Source: Maratus speciosus
Taxonomy: Eukaryota; Arthropoda; Arachnida; Araneae; Salticidae
DNA: 64,000 nt
Assembly (NCBI GenBank): GCA_963932465.1
Contig: OZ010792.1
Location: forward strand, 282,579,836-282,643,835
Reading direction: 5' to 3'
Both the position numbers and the translations under genes were made by a program. The notes beneath the pieces are model-generated. The model searched no databases. It had not been told where the DNA came from and saw nothing but the letters and a program-made list of their open reading frames with translations. Shown in pieces: positions 42,120 to 53,660 of the stretch; position 1 is the stretch's first letter, and every line of letters starts with the position of its first letter.

Positions 42120-42960
42120 CTTTTTCGTTCAAAATTCAGCATTAAAATTCATTAAGATCTTAACAAAATTACCAAAGTAAAACTTGTTTGTACATTCTTG
42201 TAACATTGTACATTGTTACATATTTCATTGAGTTAACAATTCAAAGAATATGTTATTAGATTAAAAGCAATTAAAATGATAATGTATTGTTTTCATAATT
42301 TACATCTTTAGAAAAATTAATGATAAATTTTATAAACATAAATGAAATTTAGTATAAACATTCATGAAGGTCTTCCAAACAAAAATAAGAATTCAAAATC
42401 TTTTTATACACTGTTGTAACATTGTTACACATTCGATTGAGTTAATAAGTCAAAGTATGTGTTTGTATATTAAACGCAAATAAAATGATAATGCATTCTT
42501 TCATAATTTACATCTTTATAAAAATGAAAGGTCAATTTTATAAACATAAATGAAATTTAGTATAAAAATTCATGATGGTCTTCTAAACAAAATTAAGGAA
42601 TAAAAAATTTTTTATACACTCTTGTAACATTGTTATATATTCGATCGTGTTAACAAGTCAAAGTATGTGCCTGTAGATTAAACGCAATTAAAATGATAAG
42701 GTGTTGTTTTCATAATTTACATCATTAGAAAAAGATAAATTTTATAAACATAATTGAATTTTAGTATAAAAATTCAAAGATTTTCTAAACAAAATTAAAA
42801 GAGTAATATTTGTTTATACACTCTTGTAACATTGTTACACATCCTATTGAGATAACAAATCAAAGTATGTGTTTATGAACTAAACACAATTAAAATGGTA
42901 ATGTAATGTTTATATAATTGCTATGGAAATGCCCATATAGTACATTAATTTAAAGTAAAT
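42120..42960. repeat. tandem array, about 200-216 bp x 4
   Basis: TTGTAACATTGT recurs at about 42199, 42415, 42625 and 42825. Units share AATTAAAATGATAATG, TTTCATAATTTACATC and TTTTATAAACATAA. The spacing shortens slightly from left to right (216, 210, 200). Confidence 0.85.
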
Positions 42961-43082
42961 ATTCTTAAAGCACAGCTCTAAAATCTATAGAAAACACGCA
43001 ATGTACATTGAGAAAAAGAAAATGTGCTAACATTTTCTCGACAGTATAATTGAAATTTCATTGTATACACTCATGAATTAAC

Positions 43083-43119
43083 CAATTTATCCCCCCCCCC
43101 CTCTCTCTCTCTCTCTCTG
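43083..43119. repeat. C-run and (CT)n microsatellite
   Basis: A run of about 11 C passes directly into about eight CT repeats. Confidence 0.95.
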
Positions 43120-43148
43120 ATTCGGTCTGGGAGTAATGTTGCGCCGTA

Positions 43149-43587
43149 CGCTGAGAAAAAAATACCGCCTTCACCTAGAATGAATAGGTAGTCATTTTCT
43201 GAATCCCTAAACTAGAAATATAGATTTCCGGGCTATGCTAAAAGGCTAAACAACTAAGCTGAATATAGCAAATGGATCTATAATTTCTAGTCAACGAAAG
43301 GATAATGAATCGTTTCCAGTAGCGAGAAATTATCGCTTGATTTCTGAAATGGTTTCATAAACTAGAATTATAGTTACTAAAACTAACCTCTTGTGTTCGC
43401 ATCTATCTGCTGAGATTTTTAAATAAATTTGACCACGAGAATATAGGAAAATGCTCTTTAATTCTAGTAGGAAACTCTAGAACTCTCTAGTAAAGGGAGC
43501 AAGAATTTATAGGGATGACATGGAACTATTTTCTCTTGAGCCAGAATTTATATTCTATATGCCAGAACCATTTTTTTTTTCGCAGGG
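43149..43587. mobile_element. TIR element with iterated CTAGAA/TTCTAG motifs
   Basis: The ends read CGCTGAGAAAAAAATACC and, opposite strand, CCCTGCGAAAAAAAAAAATG. TA stands outside both (43147-43148, 43588-43589). The interior repeats CTAGAA or TTCTAG at least seven times in both orientations, in AT-rich context such as ACTAGAATTATAG. It has no transposase and resembles the elements at 7378 and 9167 in design. Confidence 0.6.
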
Positions 43588-43974
43588 TAACTATACGAGA
43601 GCTCTTCAATGGTCTTTCTTTGTTCAGCATTATGAAGCGAATATATTATATATGTATTACCTAACGTATTATCTCATAAATGTAATATATGAAAATGAAA
43701 ATTTGTCTGTCTGTCTATATATCTGTAATGCTATACAAATCCACAGTTTGGAAGAATTGTGGAATGTTACGTACGTGTGCATTAAAACACGGCCGAGGCA
43801 ACTAAAGCAATCGGGAATCGAAATAATTTATAGTTAACTTTTAATAAATAAAAGAAAACCAATTTAACAGCAATTTCCTATCAAACTTAAATATTTTTCG
43901 TTATAGAAGCTGCCAACAATTTAAAAATTCACAATAAAATTCTTACCACAACAATTACTTTTTTTATAGCAAGA
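43588..43974. other. unannotated stretch with a short CTGT run
   Basis: TTGTCTGTCTGTCTA at about 43704 follows ATATGAAAATGAAAAT. A 105-codon open frame (43520-43837) crosses the element boundary and the CTGT run and has no domain, so it is not called. Confidence 0.5.
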
Positions 43975-44230
43975 TTTCCACGTGAAAAAATGAAATAAAT
44001 GGTTTGACGAATTAAAAAGGGAATATTACATCTTAACTTATCTACTGAAAGATTTCCGCTTGAAAAAATGAAAATAAAATAAATAGTTTGACGAATTAAA
44101 AACAAAAGTGAATGTTACGTCATAATTTTTCTGTTTTGTGATTTATGTGAAAAATTATAATTATCTAATTAATTTGACGAATTAAAACAATGGAATATTA
44201 CGTCATATTGGAAATATAAAGGACATGGTA
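43975..44230. repeat. tandem array, about 80-90 bp x 3
   Basis: TTTGACGAATTAAAA followed by GAATATTAC or GAATGTTAC occurs at about 44010, 44088 and 44178. GATTTCC(A/G)C(G/T)TGAAAAAATG precedes the first two. ACGTCATAT resumes right of the element at 44237-45661 (at 45666), so the element may have inserted into this array. Confidence 0.65.
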
Positions 44231-44236
44231 AATATA

Positions 44237-45661
44237 CAGGGTGTCCAGTCTCAACGGTGTCCAATGGCTAACTCCTAAACCGTTAGTCTTAGACATATAG
44301 TTTCAATTACAAAAATGTTTTAAATCAGATAAAGAAATATTTAAAAAGCGATTTGGATCAATAAAAACATTTCTTAAAAAATTACGAAATTTAAATTTTT
44401 ATACGGTCCCCCGGTCCTATAAGTTATATTTAGTAAAATTTTTCTTTTACTCTGACAAGTAATACAAAAAAAGTCCCGTTATTCTACGATTAAAATTGAC
44501 CGAGTAATAGCTGTTTAAAGTAGGAGCATATTTTTTGCTGCAATTTGGGGGTCATTCACAAATTTAGTCGAAATATAATTTCGTCAGATATATTAAAAAA
44601 TGGTTGAGAGTAAAATTAACATTGCAATATAAATTTAAAATCTTTAATCATTCTGACATATTAATGCAAAATATACAATTTATAATAAACATTTAAGAAG
44701 AAAGAAAAACAGAATTTTTGATAAATAAAATGATGCTAAATTAACAGCCTCAATTCTTTACAAAATGATACGTATTTTAAATATTATTAGATTACACTAG
44801 TCTGCAAAAGTTTGGTTATGTGATGTATATTAGCTTTTAATAATTGATTCTTATGTATTCTGTTCCGCTGAATCCAAAATTGACCTTCATTTTTAACCAT
44901 CACATCAGGAGTTTTCGCAAATTGCAAATTTCAAAGTTAAAAAGTTCGAAGTTAAAATTGAACCTCCACCCCCATCTCATCGGACCACTCTATTACATTA
45001 CTCATCGGACCACTCACGGATATTTGAAAGTGATTTAAAGTTTTGAACAAATTTTGTACGAGTACAAATTTTGAACTGGAAAAATATACATACAATCGTT
45101 GATGTAACATAAAAACTTATAAAAATAACATAATTTGTGTTAAAAGAAATCACAAAAGAAACAGTCTCAAATCCTGACAAAATAAAACATATGTTATTTT
45201 AGCCAATCTGAAACTTAATAAATGTTAACTTAATCGTAATACTTGTACGATTTTTTTCAAAGCGCAGATACGCATGAAATAAGATCTTGAAATACTTTAA
45301 GCACTTGTTATGTGACCCCACAAAGCCAAGCCGAATTCATTTGTTTTCAGAGCAGAAAAGTGGCATAAGTCATGCATTTTTAAAGTTTCATAATTCGCTC
45401 AATTTTAGAGTTATATGAATGGGACTTTTTTTGTCTTACTTGTCAGTGTAATAGGAAAAATTTACTAAATATAACTTATAGGACCGAGGGACCGTATAAA
45501 AATTTAAATTTCGTAATTTTTTAAGAAATGTTTTTATTGACCCAAATCGCTTTTAAAATATTTCTTTACCTGATTTAAAACATTTTTGTAATTGGAACTT
45601 CATGTCTATGTCTAACGGTTTAGGAATTAGCCATTGGACACCGTTGAGACCGGACACCCTG
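44237..45661. mobile_element. TA-flanked element with TIRs of about 290 bp, 1.43 kb
   Basis: TA at 44235-44236 and 45662-45663. The ends read CAGGGTGTCCAGTCTCAACG and, opposite strand, CAGGGTGTCCGGTCTCAACG. The TIRs match for nearly 290 bp (44237 to about 44530 and about 45370 to 45661), sharing CCTATAAGTTATATTTAGTA. The interior holds CTCATCGGACCACTC twice (44977 and 45001) but no transposase. Size and ends fit a non-autonomous Tc1/mariner-type element. Confidence 0.85.
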
Positions 45662-45663
45662 TA

Positions 45664-46538
45664 TAACGTCATATAAGTGTGAAAAAATGTTTTGAAGCTC
45701 GATAAAAACTCGATTATGGTAATTATTGGCGTATTTTAACATTATTGCTCAGCTGTATTATTTTGCGTCTGTTCTATAAATTTGTACATTTTTATATCGA
45801 GTTTTCATTTGATTCATGTGTATAACACTTCGACTGTTTTTTTTATGTGTATGTTAAATTTTGAAATTGGTTTTTCAAAACAAACATTCTTAAAATTCCA
45901 GGTAACGGCGGGTGACTTTAACTAGTAAATAGTTAAAAATTGCTAAAAATATTGGTATTATACAATATAATATTGGTATTATATTATATAATATATTAAT
46001 TATATTTTAATATTGGTATTATATTAAAGCATCGAAGATGGTCTAATATTTCACTAAGAGTATAAAAGACTGTAAATGATAAACTTTACTCGAAACTATC
46101 AAATCCACTCGGCGTTGTCCGCATCCGGATCGGCCTCATTGTGTCGAGAAAAATTAAGAACGATCTTGGACTCAGTCTAATTTTATTTTCGTATAAAAAA
46201 AAAATAAATAAATAAACTCTCAACGATTTATGGTTTATAATAAACAGAAGTAATGATGCCATGTATATTTGCTGATAAAAAATTTGCCATAGAAATGAAA
46301 TCGTTTCACCTTTTTCGATTGCAACGCGAAATCGTAAAAATAACTTAAACCATAATAATCAATAATAAACCAATAATAAATAAATGTAAATAAAACAAAA
46401 ATAAACTTAAATAAACAATTAAAAATGCCTTCTTATAAAAAGCGGAAAAAAAGAAGTTACTAAAGAACAGGAATTCTGCTTTTTCAGAATTCAGTGTCGC
46501 CCTCGATGAAAAAAAAAATATGCGTATAAATATAGATA
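45664..46538. other. unannotated AT-rich stretch
   Basis: At 45950-46030 the phrase AATATTGGTATTATA occurs three times. AAATAAATAAATAAA is at about 46200. There is one GC-richer patch at 46108-46140 and no gene. Confidence 0.5.
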
Positions 46539-46928
46539 CAGTAGAGTCCCGATTATCTGAGTTAATCGAAGTTATACCTTTGGAATGGATCATTTTCTTC
46601 TAATGGACTGATGGCTTCTATTATTATGAAGTAGATTGTAAATGAAGTATTAGGTGAAGATGAAAGAGCAGCCGTAAAAAGTTAAAACTCTGATTTTCTG
46701 GTCACAATTGGAAAAAAATGGGTCTTTTTTTTTTTGGAAAATATAATTATGGCCATTTTTTTCCCCCATTCTGACCAGAAAATCAGAGTTCTAACTCTTT
46801 ACGACTGCTCTTTCATCTTCCCCTAACACTTCATTCATAATGGCTGTTACATAATAATAGAAGCCATCAGCCCATCAGAAGAAAATAACTCGGTTAAAGC
46901 GGAAACTCGGTAAACCGGGACTCTACTG
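46539..46928. mobile_element. pogo/Tigger-type MITE, 390 bp foldback
   Basis: TA flanks both sides. The ends read CAGTAGAGTCCCGATTATC and, opposite strand, CAGTAGAGTCCCGGTTTACC. The arms extend about 175 bp each, sharing TGGCTTCTATTATTATG, GAAGATGAAAGAGCAG and CTCTGATTTTCTGGTCA, around a poly-T/poly-A centre at about 46725. CAGTAGAGTCCC-type ends with a TA target are typical of pogo/Tigger elements. Confidence 0.8.
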
Positions 46929-46963
46929 TAGCTCAGTTTTAAGACTTAAAACACGCGATTTTA

Positions 46964-47485
46964 CGTGGGTGGTTCAATAATTATTGTCCCCAATGTATAT
47001 AAAATATTTGTACCGCGATGGTTGATGTGGAATATCGAAGCCCAATCTCTTAAATGCCTATATGCTCAATTTCAAAACTGTAGCTGTTATATTAGCATAG
47101 TTTTGGAGGGAGGTGTGAAGTTTTAAAGAACTATTTTTAGGGAGCTTTTAAGGAGGGGAATGAGGGTGAAATGCTGGTTTGGAGCTTATGAGGCTACATT
47201 TGTGATAGTGGTTGAGATGTGGCTACATCACTATGATCCCGAGTCCAAATGACAGTAGTTACGTCTCATCCACTGTCACAAATCTAGCACCATAAGCTAA
47301 AAATCAGCCTTTCAACCCCACTCACCCCTTTTACTCCTCCCTCGAAAACTTTCTGAGTATAGCAGCTACGGTTCTGAAATTGAGATTAATGGCATCTAAG
47401 ACATTAGGCTTCGATATTCCACAACAACCATCGCAGCATAAAAATTTTATATCCACTAGGGACAATAATTATTGAACCACTCTCG
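46964..47485. mobile_element. TA-flanked foldback MITE, 522 bp
   Basis: TA outside both ends (46962-46963, 47486-47487). The ends share GTGGTTCAATAATTATTG. Nearly the whole element is two complementary arms, with matching blocks TCGAAGCC/GGCTTCGA, GGAATATCGAAG, TCACAAATGTAG-like and CTCCCT/AGGGAG. The centre is near 47225 (GGCTACATCACTATG). No coding sequence. Confidence 0.75.
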
Positions 47486-48414
47486 TATTTATATAAAACG
47501 ACGTCATCCGAATCCCCTGAAGAATTCCTTATTTACGATCCAATCATAAACATCTGCAATGAAGTTTGGGTAGGACGTCACTATCTCAGAATAATACACA
47601 AATGCAACAAAAAGAAATCAATTCATTTATACTTTTTCAAAATAGCACGTATTTTAATTACTTTTTGTTTCAGTTTTTATGAGAAAGTGGCAACAAAAAG
47701 ATATAATTGCTATTTTCCAACTATTTTGTCTTTACTTTCTACTGAAATGGAGTACTTGAGTTGCCAAAATTAAACAAATGGTGCTAAAAACTACAAAAAA
47801 GTTAATACCTCAAAAATAAGATACAGTTTTCAAATAAATTGAAATTGCATTTGAAAGTACTTTTTTTCCTTTCCAAGCTTTATATTTGATCTGAATTTTT
47901 AAATTTATAATCAATAATTACGTGGAACAATATTTACTTAAAACAACTATTGAAAGATAAACTGTCTAATTAAGAGAAGTTATTTACAGCATCATTAGAA
48001 TCTTTTCTGGTTTTGGTTTTCTTTAATTTAAACTATACAACAGGTTAGAGAAAGAAAAAGCACTCAAGCTTACGTTTTTTAAATTTATCGATAAAAACAA
48101 ACTATTTTGTATATAATTTCGTTGTATAAAACACAAAATTTCCTAGAAACTTGATAATTAATTTCATTTGTATAAAACACAAAAATTTCTGAAAACTTGA
48201 TAATTAATCCCATAGTTTGTTTTTCGTAAGTATAAAAAGTGAATTGCGTCTGTTTTCAATTAGTTGATCTTCAATTTTGTTATATAAGTAGGGAAAAATA
48301 CATTTAAAATATTGTTATATTAAGTTTTCATGTTAAATGTTTTAGTTTCTAATTTATATTTGGTCTGAAAATATTTATAATTATTAAAAAATTGACTATT
48401 TTGAAAATATCGTA
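47486..48414. other. unannotated stretch with one 47-bp tandem duplication
   Basis: GTATAAAACACAAAATTTC and GTATAAAACACAAAAATTTC, each followed by AAACTTGATAATTAAT, lie at about 48123 and 48169. The rest is featureless AT-rich DNA. Confidence 0.6.
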
Positions 48415-49121
48415 CCCAGATAGCATTTGTAATTTTCAGAAAATTTGCACCAGTCTTGCTTTGAAAACTTTCAAAGTTGCAGCAAACTCAGCATGACAAG
48501 ACTGAATGTTCATAACAAGACTGCAGCAAGAAACGCAAACGCCGAAGTCACCACACTTTGAACTTGCAGCTAATTTGTCGAGCAAGTTAAATTCATGCTG
48601 TATCAAATTTATTGCAAATTAACGGCAAGCAAGTAATAAAAAATAGTGCAATGTATTAATTTTTCCACGCCCCGCTATCTGTTTACAACTGTTACACTAT
48701 AAGTTTAACCCCTCCGGAGGAGTGCATAGACCGGATCAGGTCTATTGGCGAGAACACACCGTCAGAAGGTACATGCATTGTTTCATCACCATAAACAAGT
48801 TTAGGTAATATGTGTTTTAATACGAGCATTTTTTGGTATTTGATAAGTATAGCGTTTAGAAAAAGCGGTGCCAGCCGAATAAAATTTCTGCAATTTCTGC
48901 GTATGTGCTGATTGTTTATTCTCTCAACAGTGGGAGTTTTGCTTTTGTCACTTTCGTGAAATTAAAGACAGTCTTGCCATCAGTTTCACAATAAACTACT
49001 CATGCAAGTAAGGGATGGTATACCTTGCGGGAAATTTGCTGAGAATTTCTCAATTCAAATTTTCACGGCAAGATAATGTAAAAAAAAATCAAACTTGCTG
49101 CTAATGTTCATGCTATCTGGG
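48415..49121. mobile_element. TIR element with iterated CTTGC/GCAAG motifs
   Basis: CCCAGATAGCAT begins and ATGCTATCTGGG ends the element, with TA on both sides (48413-48414, 49122-49123). CTTGC or GCAAG occurs ten or more times inside in both orientations, often joined to GCAGC/GCTGC and ACAAGACTG/CAGTCTTG. The middle (about 48660-48900) is different, GC-richer sequence. No reading frame. Confidence 0.65.
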
Positions 49122-49204
49122 TATATATATCGTAAATATCCGGTGTATATAAAAATATCGGATATTTTTGATATTTTTGAAAATATCATGGTATTTACGT
49201 GATT

Positions 49205-49581
49205 ATATATTATCTCAAATATTGCAGTGCGAAAGCCTCATACAAATCTACTGGTATATATTATTTCTTTTGTCAACATACCTTTTTCTCAACTAATATG
49301 AAGCGTACAACAATGAACGAGGTACCATTGGATAGAATTTTTTACCTACATCTGACACTGCATTCTGAATTGCATCATGCATATTATTTCTGATTTCAAT
49401 ATCCCTTTTTCCATGCTCAAAGCTTTTTGAACAGCCTTTTGACATAGTACACTCATATTTTGTTAAAACAAGTTGTTAGATTTTTAAAAAAATGGAGTTA
49501 ATTATAAATTAATGAAAAAAGTTATCAGAAAATAATCTCAAAGATTGCAGTGAAAAACCCGTGCACAGGTCTACTGGTAAT
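49205..49581. repeat. duplicated terminal-like motif
   Basis: A phrase of about 48 bp is present twice, at 49211-49259 and 49533-49581. It runs ATCTCAAA(T/G)ATTGCAGTG..AA..CC, then A(A/G)TCTACTGGTA. Its GC-rich hairpin-like part next to CTACTGGTA resembles a Helitron 3' end, but CTRR is not exact and no 5' end was found. Confidence 0.4.
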
Positions 49582-51235
49582 CTCAAATTATAAAAATTTA
49601 CTTTTTAAGCGAGTGTATTAAAATAATTTTGGCGAGTGTATTAAAATTATATTCGTCCTCTAAAAGTCACGAGGTATCCTTGTCAATAAATTGTTGCAAA
49701 TTTGCAAAAATAACAGGGCAAAATATTTAATAATCAGAGACAGACTAATACTATTTGAAAAGGCAATATTTCTTCAGAAGAAATAAATTACTCTGTAAAG
49801 CATATACTTTATTAAAATATTTTTTTAGAAAAATTTATTTAATTTATTTTTAGTCTTCTCATTTTCCTTACGCATAAATCGATAATTTCTTTGGCGAAAA
49901 AATACTTAAAATCAATACATTTTCGTAGCAAATTTGGATAGTAAATATTTACCCTCATAATACAATTCCTATCCTCATCGCAAAATATATAATAATCTCA
50001 TAATATAAAAAATTAATTTTTTAGGCGAGTTTATTAAAAAAGCTTGGGCGAGTATATTAAAATCTAAAAGAATATCTCGTAAATAAGTTGTTGCAAATTT
50101 GCAAAAATAACAGACAACAAAACATAGCAGTTAAACATCAAAGACAAGTTAATGTTGTTGAATTAGGCAATATTTCATTAGGGTAATAAATAACTTTACG
50201 GATCATGCACTTTATAAAAATATCTCTGGAAAAAGTCTTTTACTTTATTTCGAATCTTTACACTTTCTTTGTGTAGAAAATGAAAGTTTCATTGGAATAT
50301 GGATGACATAAGAATCGATATTTTTTCAAATTATATTTAAATAGAAAATATTTCATTGTTTCGTCATCACAAAAATTGTATTTAATGATAAATTATAAAG
50401 TTATCTCAGAATATAAAAATTAACTTTATTATACGAGTGTATTCGAAAAGTTTAGGCGAGTATATTAGACATACATTTAAATATACTAGACATACATATT
50501 AAAATCTAAAAGATTATATTGTAAATAAGTTGTTGCAAATTTGCAAAAATAACAGATCAAGGTAGTTAAATAGCAAAGGCAGGTTAATATTGTTGAATTA
50601 GCCAATATTTCGTTAGAGGAATAAATAACTCTGTAGATCATGCACTTTATAAAAATATCTCTGGTGAAAAAGTATTTTCCTTTATTTTGAATCTTTACAC
50701 TTTCTTTGTGTAGAAAATGAAAGAATTCATTGGAAGACGGATGACATAAGAACCGATATTTTTTCAAATCATATTTAAGCAGAAAATATTTCATCGTTTC
50801 GTCATTACAGAAATTGTATTTAATGATAAATTATAAAATTATCTCATAATATAAAAATTAACTTTATTATGGGTGTGTATTGAAAACGTTTAGGCGAGTA
50901 TATTAGACATACACTTAAATATATTAGACATACATATTAAAATCTGAAATATTATATCTTAAATAAGTTTAATGCAAATTTGAAAGAATAACAGAGCATA
51001 ACAGTTAAACATCGAAGATAGGCAATGTTGAATTAGGTAATATTGAATTAGACAGTATTTGTTGAATTAGGCAATATTGAATTAGACAGTATTTGTTGAA
51101 TTAGGCAATATTTCATTAGGGGAATAAATAACTCTATGGATCATGCACTTTATAAAAAATATCTCTGGCGAAAAAGTTATATCTTTTATTCTTGATGATT
51201 TCTTCATCATAAAACGAATATAGTTGTGGCGTACC
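49582..51235. repeat. family B array, about 430-bp unit x 4
   Basis: TTGCAAAAATAACAG recurs at about 49706, 50100, 50541 and (variant) 50980. Each unit also holds GGCAATATTTC.TTAG, CACTTTATAAAAATATCTC, GTGTAGAAAATGAAAG and TAGAAAATATTTCATC. Minus-strand frames of 60-100 codons in several units share words because the DNA repeat is conserved. I see no initiation context, domain or intact long frame. Confidence 0.8.
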
Positions 51236-51983
51236 TCTTGGGCACATCCCTTAAAAATATAGTTACTGTATTTAAGATAAGACACTAGTTTATTAAATCA
51301 ATATTAGAAAGGTCTATACAGTGTAACTGGGGAGCTTAAATTAGCGATGCGCAGCTAACTCTCAAGTAAACGGAATGCAATCTACCAAATGCAAAACTAA
51401 ACTTACGTAAAGAAAATGGCTGCTTTAATCGTACTTAAGAAGACTGCTACGTTAAAATTCACCAATAGCACTGAAAACAATATGAATACTTGGAGAATAC
51501 ATACAATGTCACGAAACAGCTGGAATCCAGTGGACGCCGATATATTATTCGAAGTACTGAAGTTAATTTATTATCAAAAGCACGCTTCTAGGCTACATAA
51601 GCTAAATTCCTACTCTAAGTTCACATCAAACGTCACGAAAAAAAAACTGCACGAGGTTTAAAATAAAGCTCTAAAATCTGTCTGGAGACTCGGAAAGTTC
51701 ACTCGATCCAACTCCAAACAGCATATTTATATGCACCAGTTGACCACAGCAAGCTACTTAGCATATAACCGCATAAAATAACCGTGGCGATCAAACTCAG
51801 GGAGACACAATAATATTCGAGAAAGTAAGAGAAACGATAGATAGCCCACAAGGGTTGAGTCGGACACGTCCTCAGCGAAAACTAGACTACCTTTACAAGG
51901 GAGTAGCTAGGCATTGTCATAGAGTAAGCAGAACATCAACAAATGAAAAGGGTATTCATGTTTAAACGAGCACATTGAAAATA
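51236..51983 (-). mobile_element. possible solo LTR or LTR fragment
   Basis: This segment interrupts family B and is more GC-rich. On the minus strand it has a TATA-like GCATATAAATATGC (about 51740), then, about 440 bp downstream, AATAAACTAGTG (about 51290) and a GGTACGCCACAAC end near 51225. That order of promoter and polyadenylation signal is LTR-like. I found no second LTR, primer-binding site or exact target duplication. An 81-codon plus-strand frame (51416-51661) has no recognisable domain. Confidence 0.3.
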
Positions 51984-52984
51984 CAGGGTGACCCCGCCAA
52001 TAATTGATGCCCTCCAGATCTACCTGATGAAAGTTTTGAAATATTGCGCCATTCCGGGTGGAAATGAGTTTTATACGTGGCACTAGACATAATACTTTTG
52101 TCTGAATGCTGGTGCACCTGTTGTCACATTGTTCTCAACTGTCAGCTGCAAGATGAGCTATTTTATGATTTTTTTTTTATTAGAAGGCGTAAACATTTAG
52201 TTTTTGATTAGTTGGAGAGAATTACGTAAGTTAAAAAAATCCACTTCCATTTTGCTTATTTCAACTAACATTTTTATAAGAATTATTGTTAATCACAGCC
52301 CAAGGATGATATTTTAAAGATTAATTTTTAGATTTTCGATTGACTTCTTTTGCCTGATCAACCACAGGGAAAATGGCACTTAAAAAACTATTTATTCATA
52401 ATTTTGTTGCTATTTAATTTCAACGAATTTCATTTTTGTCCATTATAGAACATTTCTTAAGGGGACCGGGAAAGCAAAATTCAACCAAAGAATCGATTTT
52501 TACTTTTATATATCACTAAATAGTTTAAACTTTTATCTTTCCAAAGATGTTCCACACCTATTTATATATAAAAAAAATAAGTGTTGAAATTATTCATTCT
52601 TTTCTAAGAGTACTTCACAGCTTAATGGCCATTTAAATCTTTAATTGACTTTTTCTCAAAACGTGGATTTTTCATGTTTATGTTCCTTTTTTTTCAATAT
52701 CTATCAAACTTAAGAACAAATATTTCTTTTAATACTTATATTATGTTATATTGTATAGTTTAACACAGGGATTTAATGATTTGTTGAGAATTATTTATTT
52801 AAGGCAGCAAAATCTTACCAAAAATACTAATTTAAAAGTGACTTTCAATAAATAATTAATAATTAATTTTGAGCTTCACTTAGAAAGAAAGTGGTCTGTT
52901 AAAATACGTAAGTCATGGTATTCTAATTACTCTAAAAAATCTAGACCTCTATCTTTCACCATTTCTGAGAAAAAAGGTACTAGT

Positions 52985-53022
52985 TTATTCAGGTTATTTT
53001 ATTTTATTTTATTTTATTTTTA
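52985..53022. repeat. (ATTTT)n microsatellite
   Basis: ATTTT is repeated about five to six times. Confidence 0.9.
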
Positions 53023-53184
53023 ATCACATTCGTTGGGGGCAAAATCCATTTTGAAAGCTTTTTTTTTCTTTTAAACTATCATATTACTTGTGTGCAAGCT
53101 GTCCTTTCCGAACTACGAGTACATATAAGTATTTTCAATTCCCTTTCTTAGAGTTCCTTCGAATTTGACTTTAGATCCAGTAAG

Positions 53185-53415
53185 TTGCGGGGTGGAACGA
53201 AGAAAACGAACAAATTAGAAATTCTGAAGCTTTTGAATGTTTTGCAAAAGGTTTGGAATGGCTGGAGCAGCAGAAAGACTGTGATACTGCTGAACTAATA
53301 ATATTGAAAAACTCCGTGATAGAACTTCAAAGCAAAGACAATCGAAACTGCGACAAACAAAACATTTTTTCAAACTCTTGTGACAAATATAAAAGGTACT
53401 TAATTTAAAAATTAA
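53185..53415 (+). pseudogene. pogo/Tigger transposase C-terminal fragment
   Basis: The plus frame reads NEQIRNSEAFECFAKGLEWL, then EQQKDCDTAELIILKN, and ends near SNSCDKYKRYLI before a stop. The order EAF...L.WLE.Q......L..L+ is the acidic C-terminal tail of pogo/Tigger-like transposases. Downstream, 53540-53602 contains TCGATTATCCGAAAAT and CGGATAATCGAATTTC, inverted sequence of the kind at Tigger ends. Only the last part of the protein remains. Confidence 0.6.
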
Positions 53416-53660
53416 AATTCAGGTAATTTATTTTTCTTTCTATCTTGCTATTGCTTTATTTTTATGAAGCACTTGTTACCATAATAAGAAATATTGCATT
53501 TATTTATCCTTAATCTTAAAATTGACGCATTCTCGATTATCCGAAAATTTCGATTTTCCGAAAGAGGGTCCCAATTACTTCGGATAATCGAATTTCTATT
53601 ATATAATAAAACCCCCGTAGCACTGACTTTATTTGATCAACTACTGGCAGGGTCACCCTA

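Larger units (their letters stand above)
51984..53660. mobile_element. Tc1/mariner-type TIR element, 1.68 kb
   Basis: The ends read CAGGGTGACCCCGCCAATAA and, opposite strand, TAGGGTGACCCTGCCAGTAG. TA precedes the left end; the right flank reads TT. The left part is AT-rich with AAGGGGACCGGGAAAGC at about 52459 and an (ATTTT)n run at about 52990. The right part carries a pogo-like coding relic, so the element may be composite. Confidence 0.65.

Noticed and set aside
43520..43837. 105-codon open frame
   Set aside because: It crosses the end of a TIR element and a CTGT microsatellite, so it is unlikely to be a gene.
50486..50794. Minus-strand frames in family B units sharing FIKC-like words (also 27663, 51082, 55106)
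   Set aside because: The resemblance follows from DNA-level repeat similarity; frames are short, broken differently in each unit and have no known domain.
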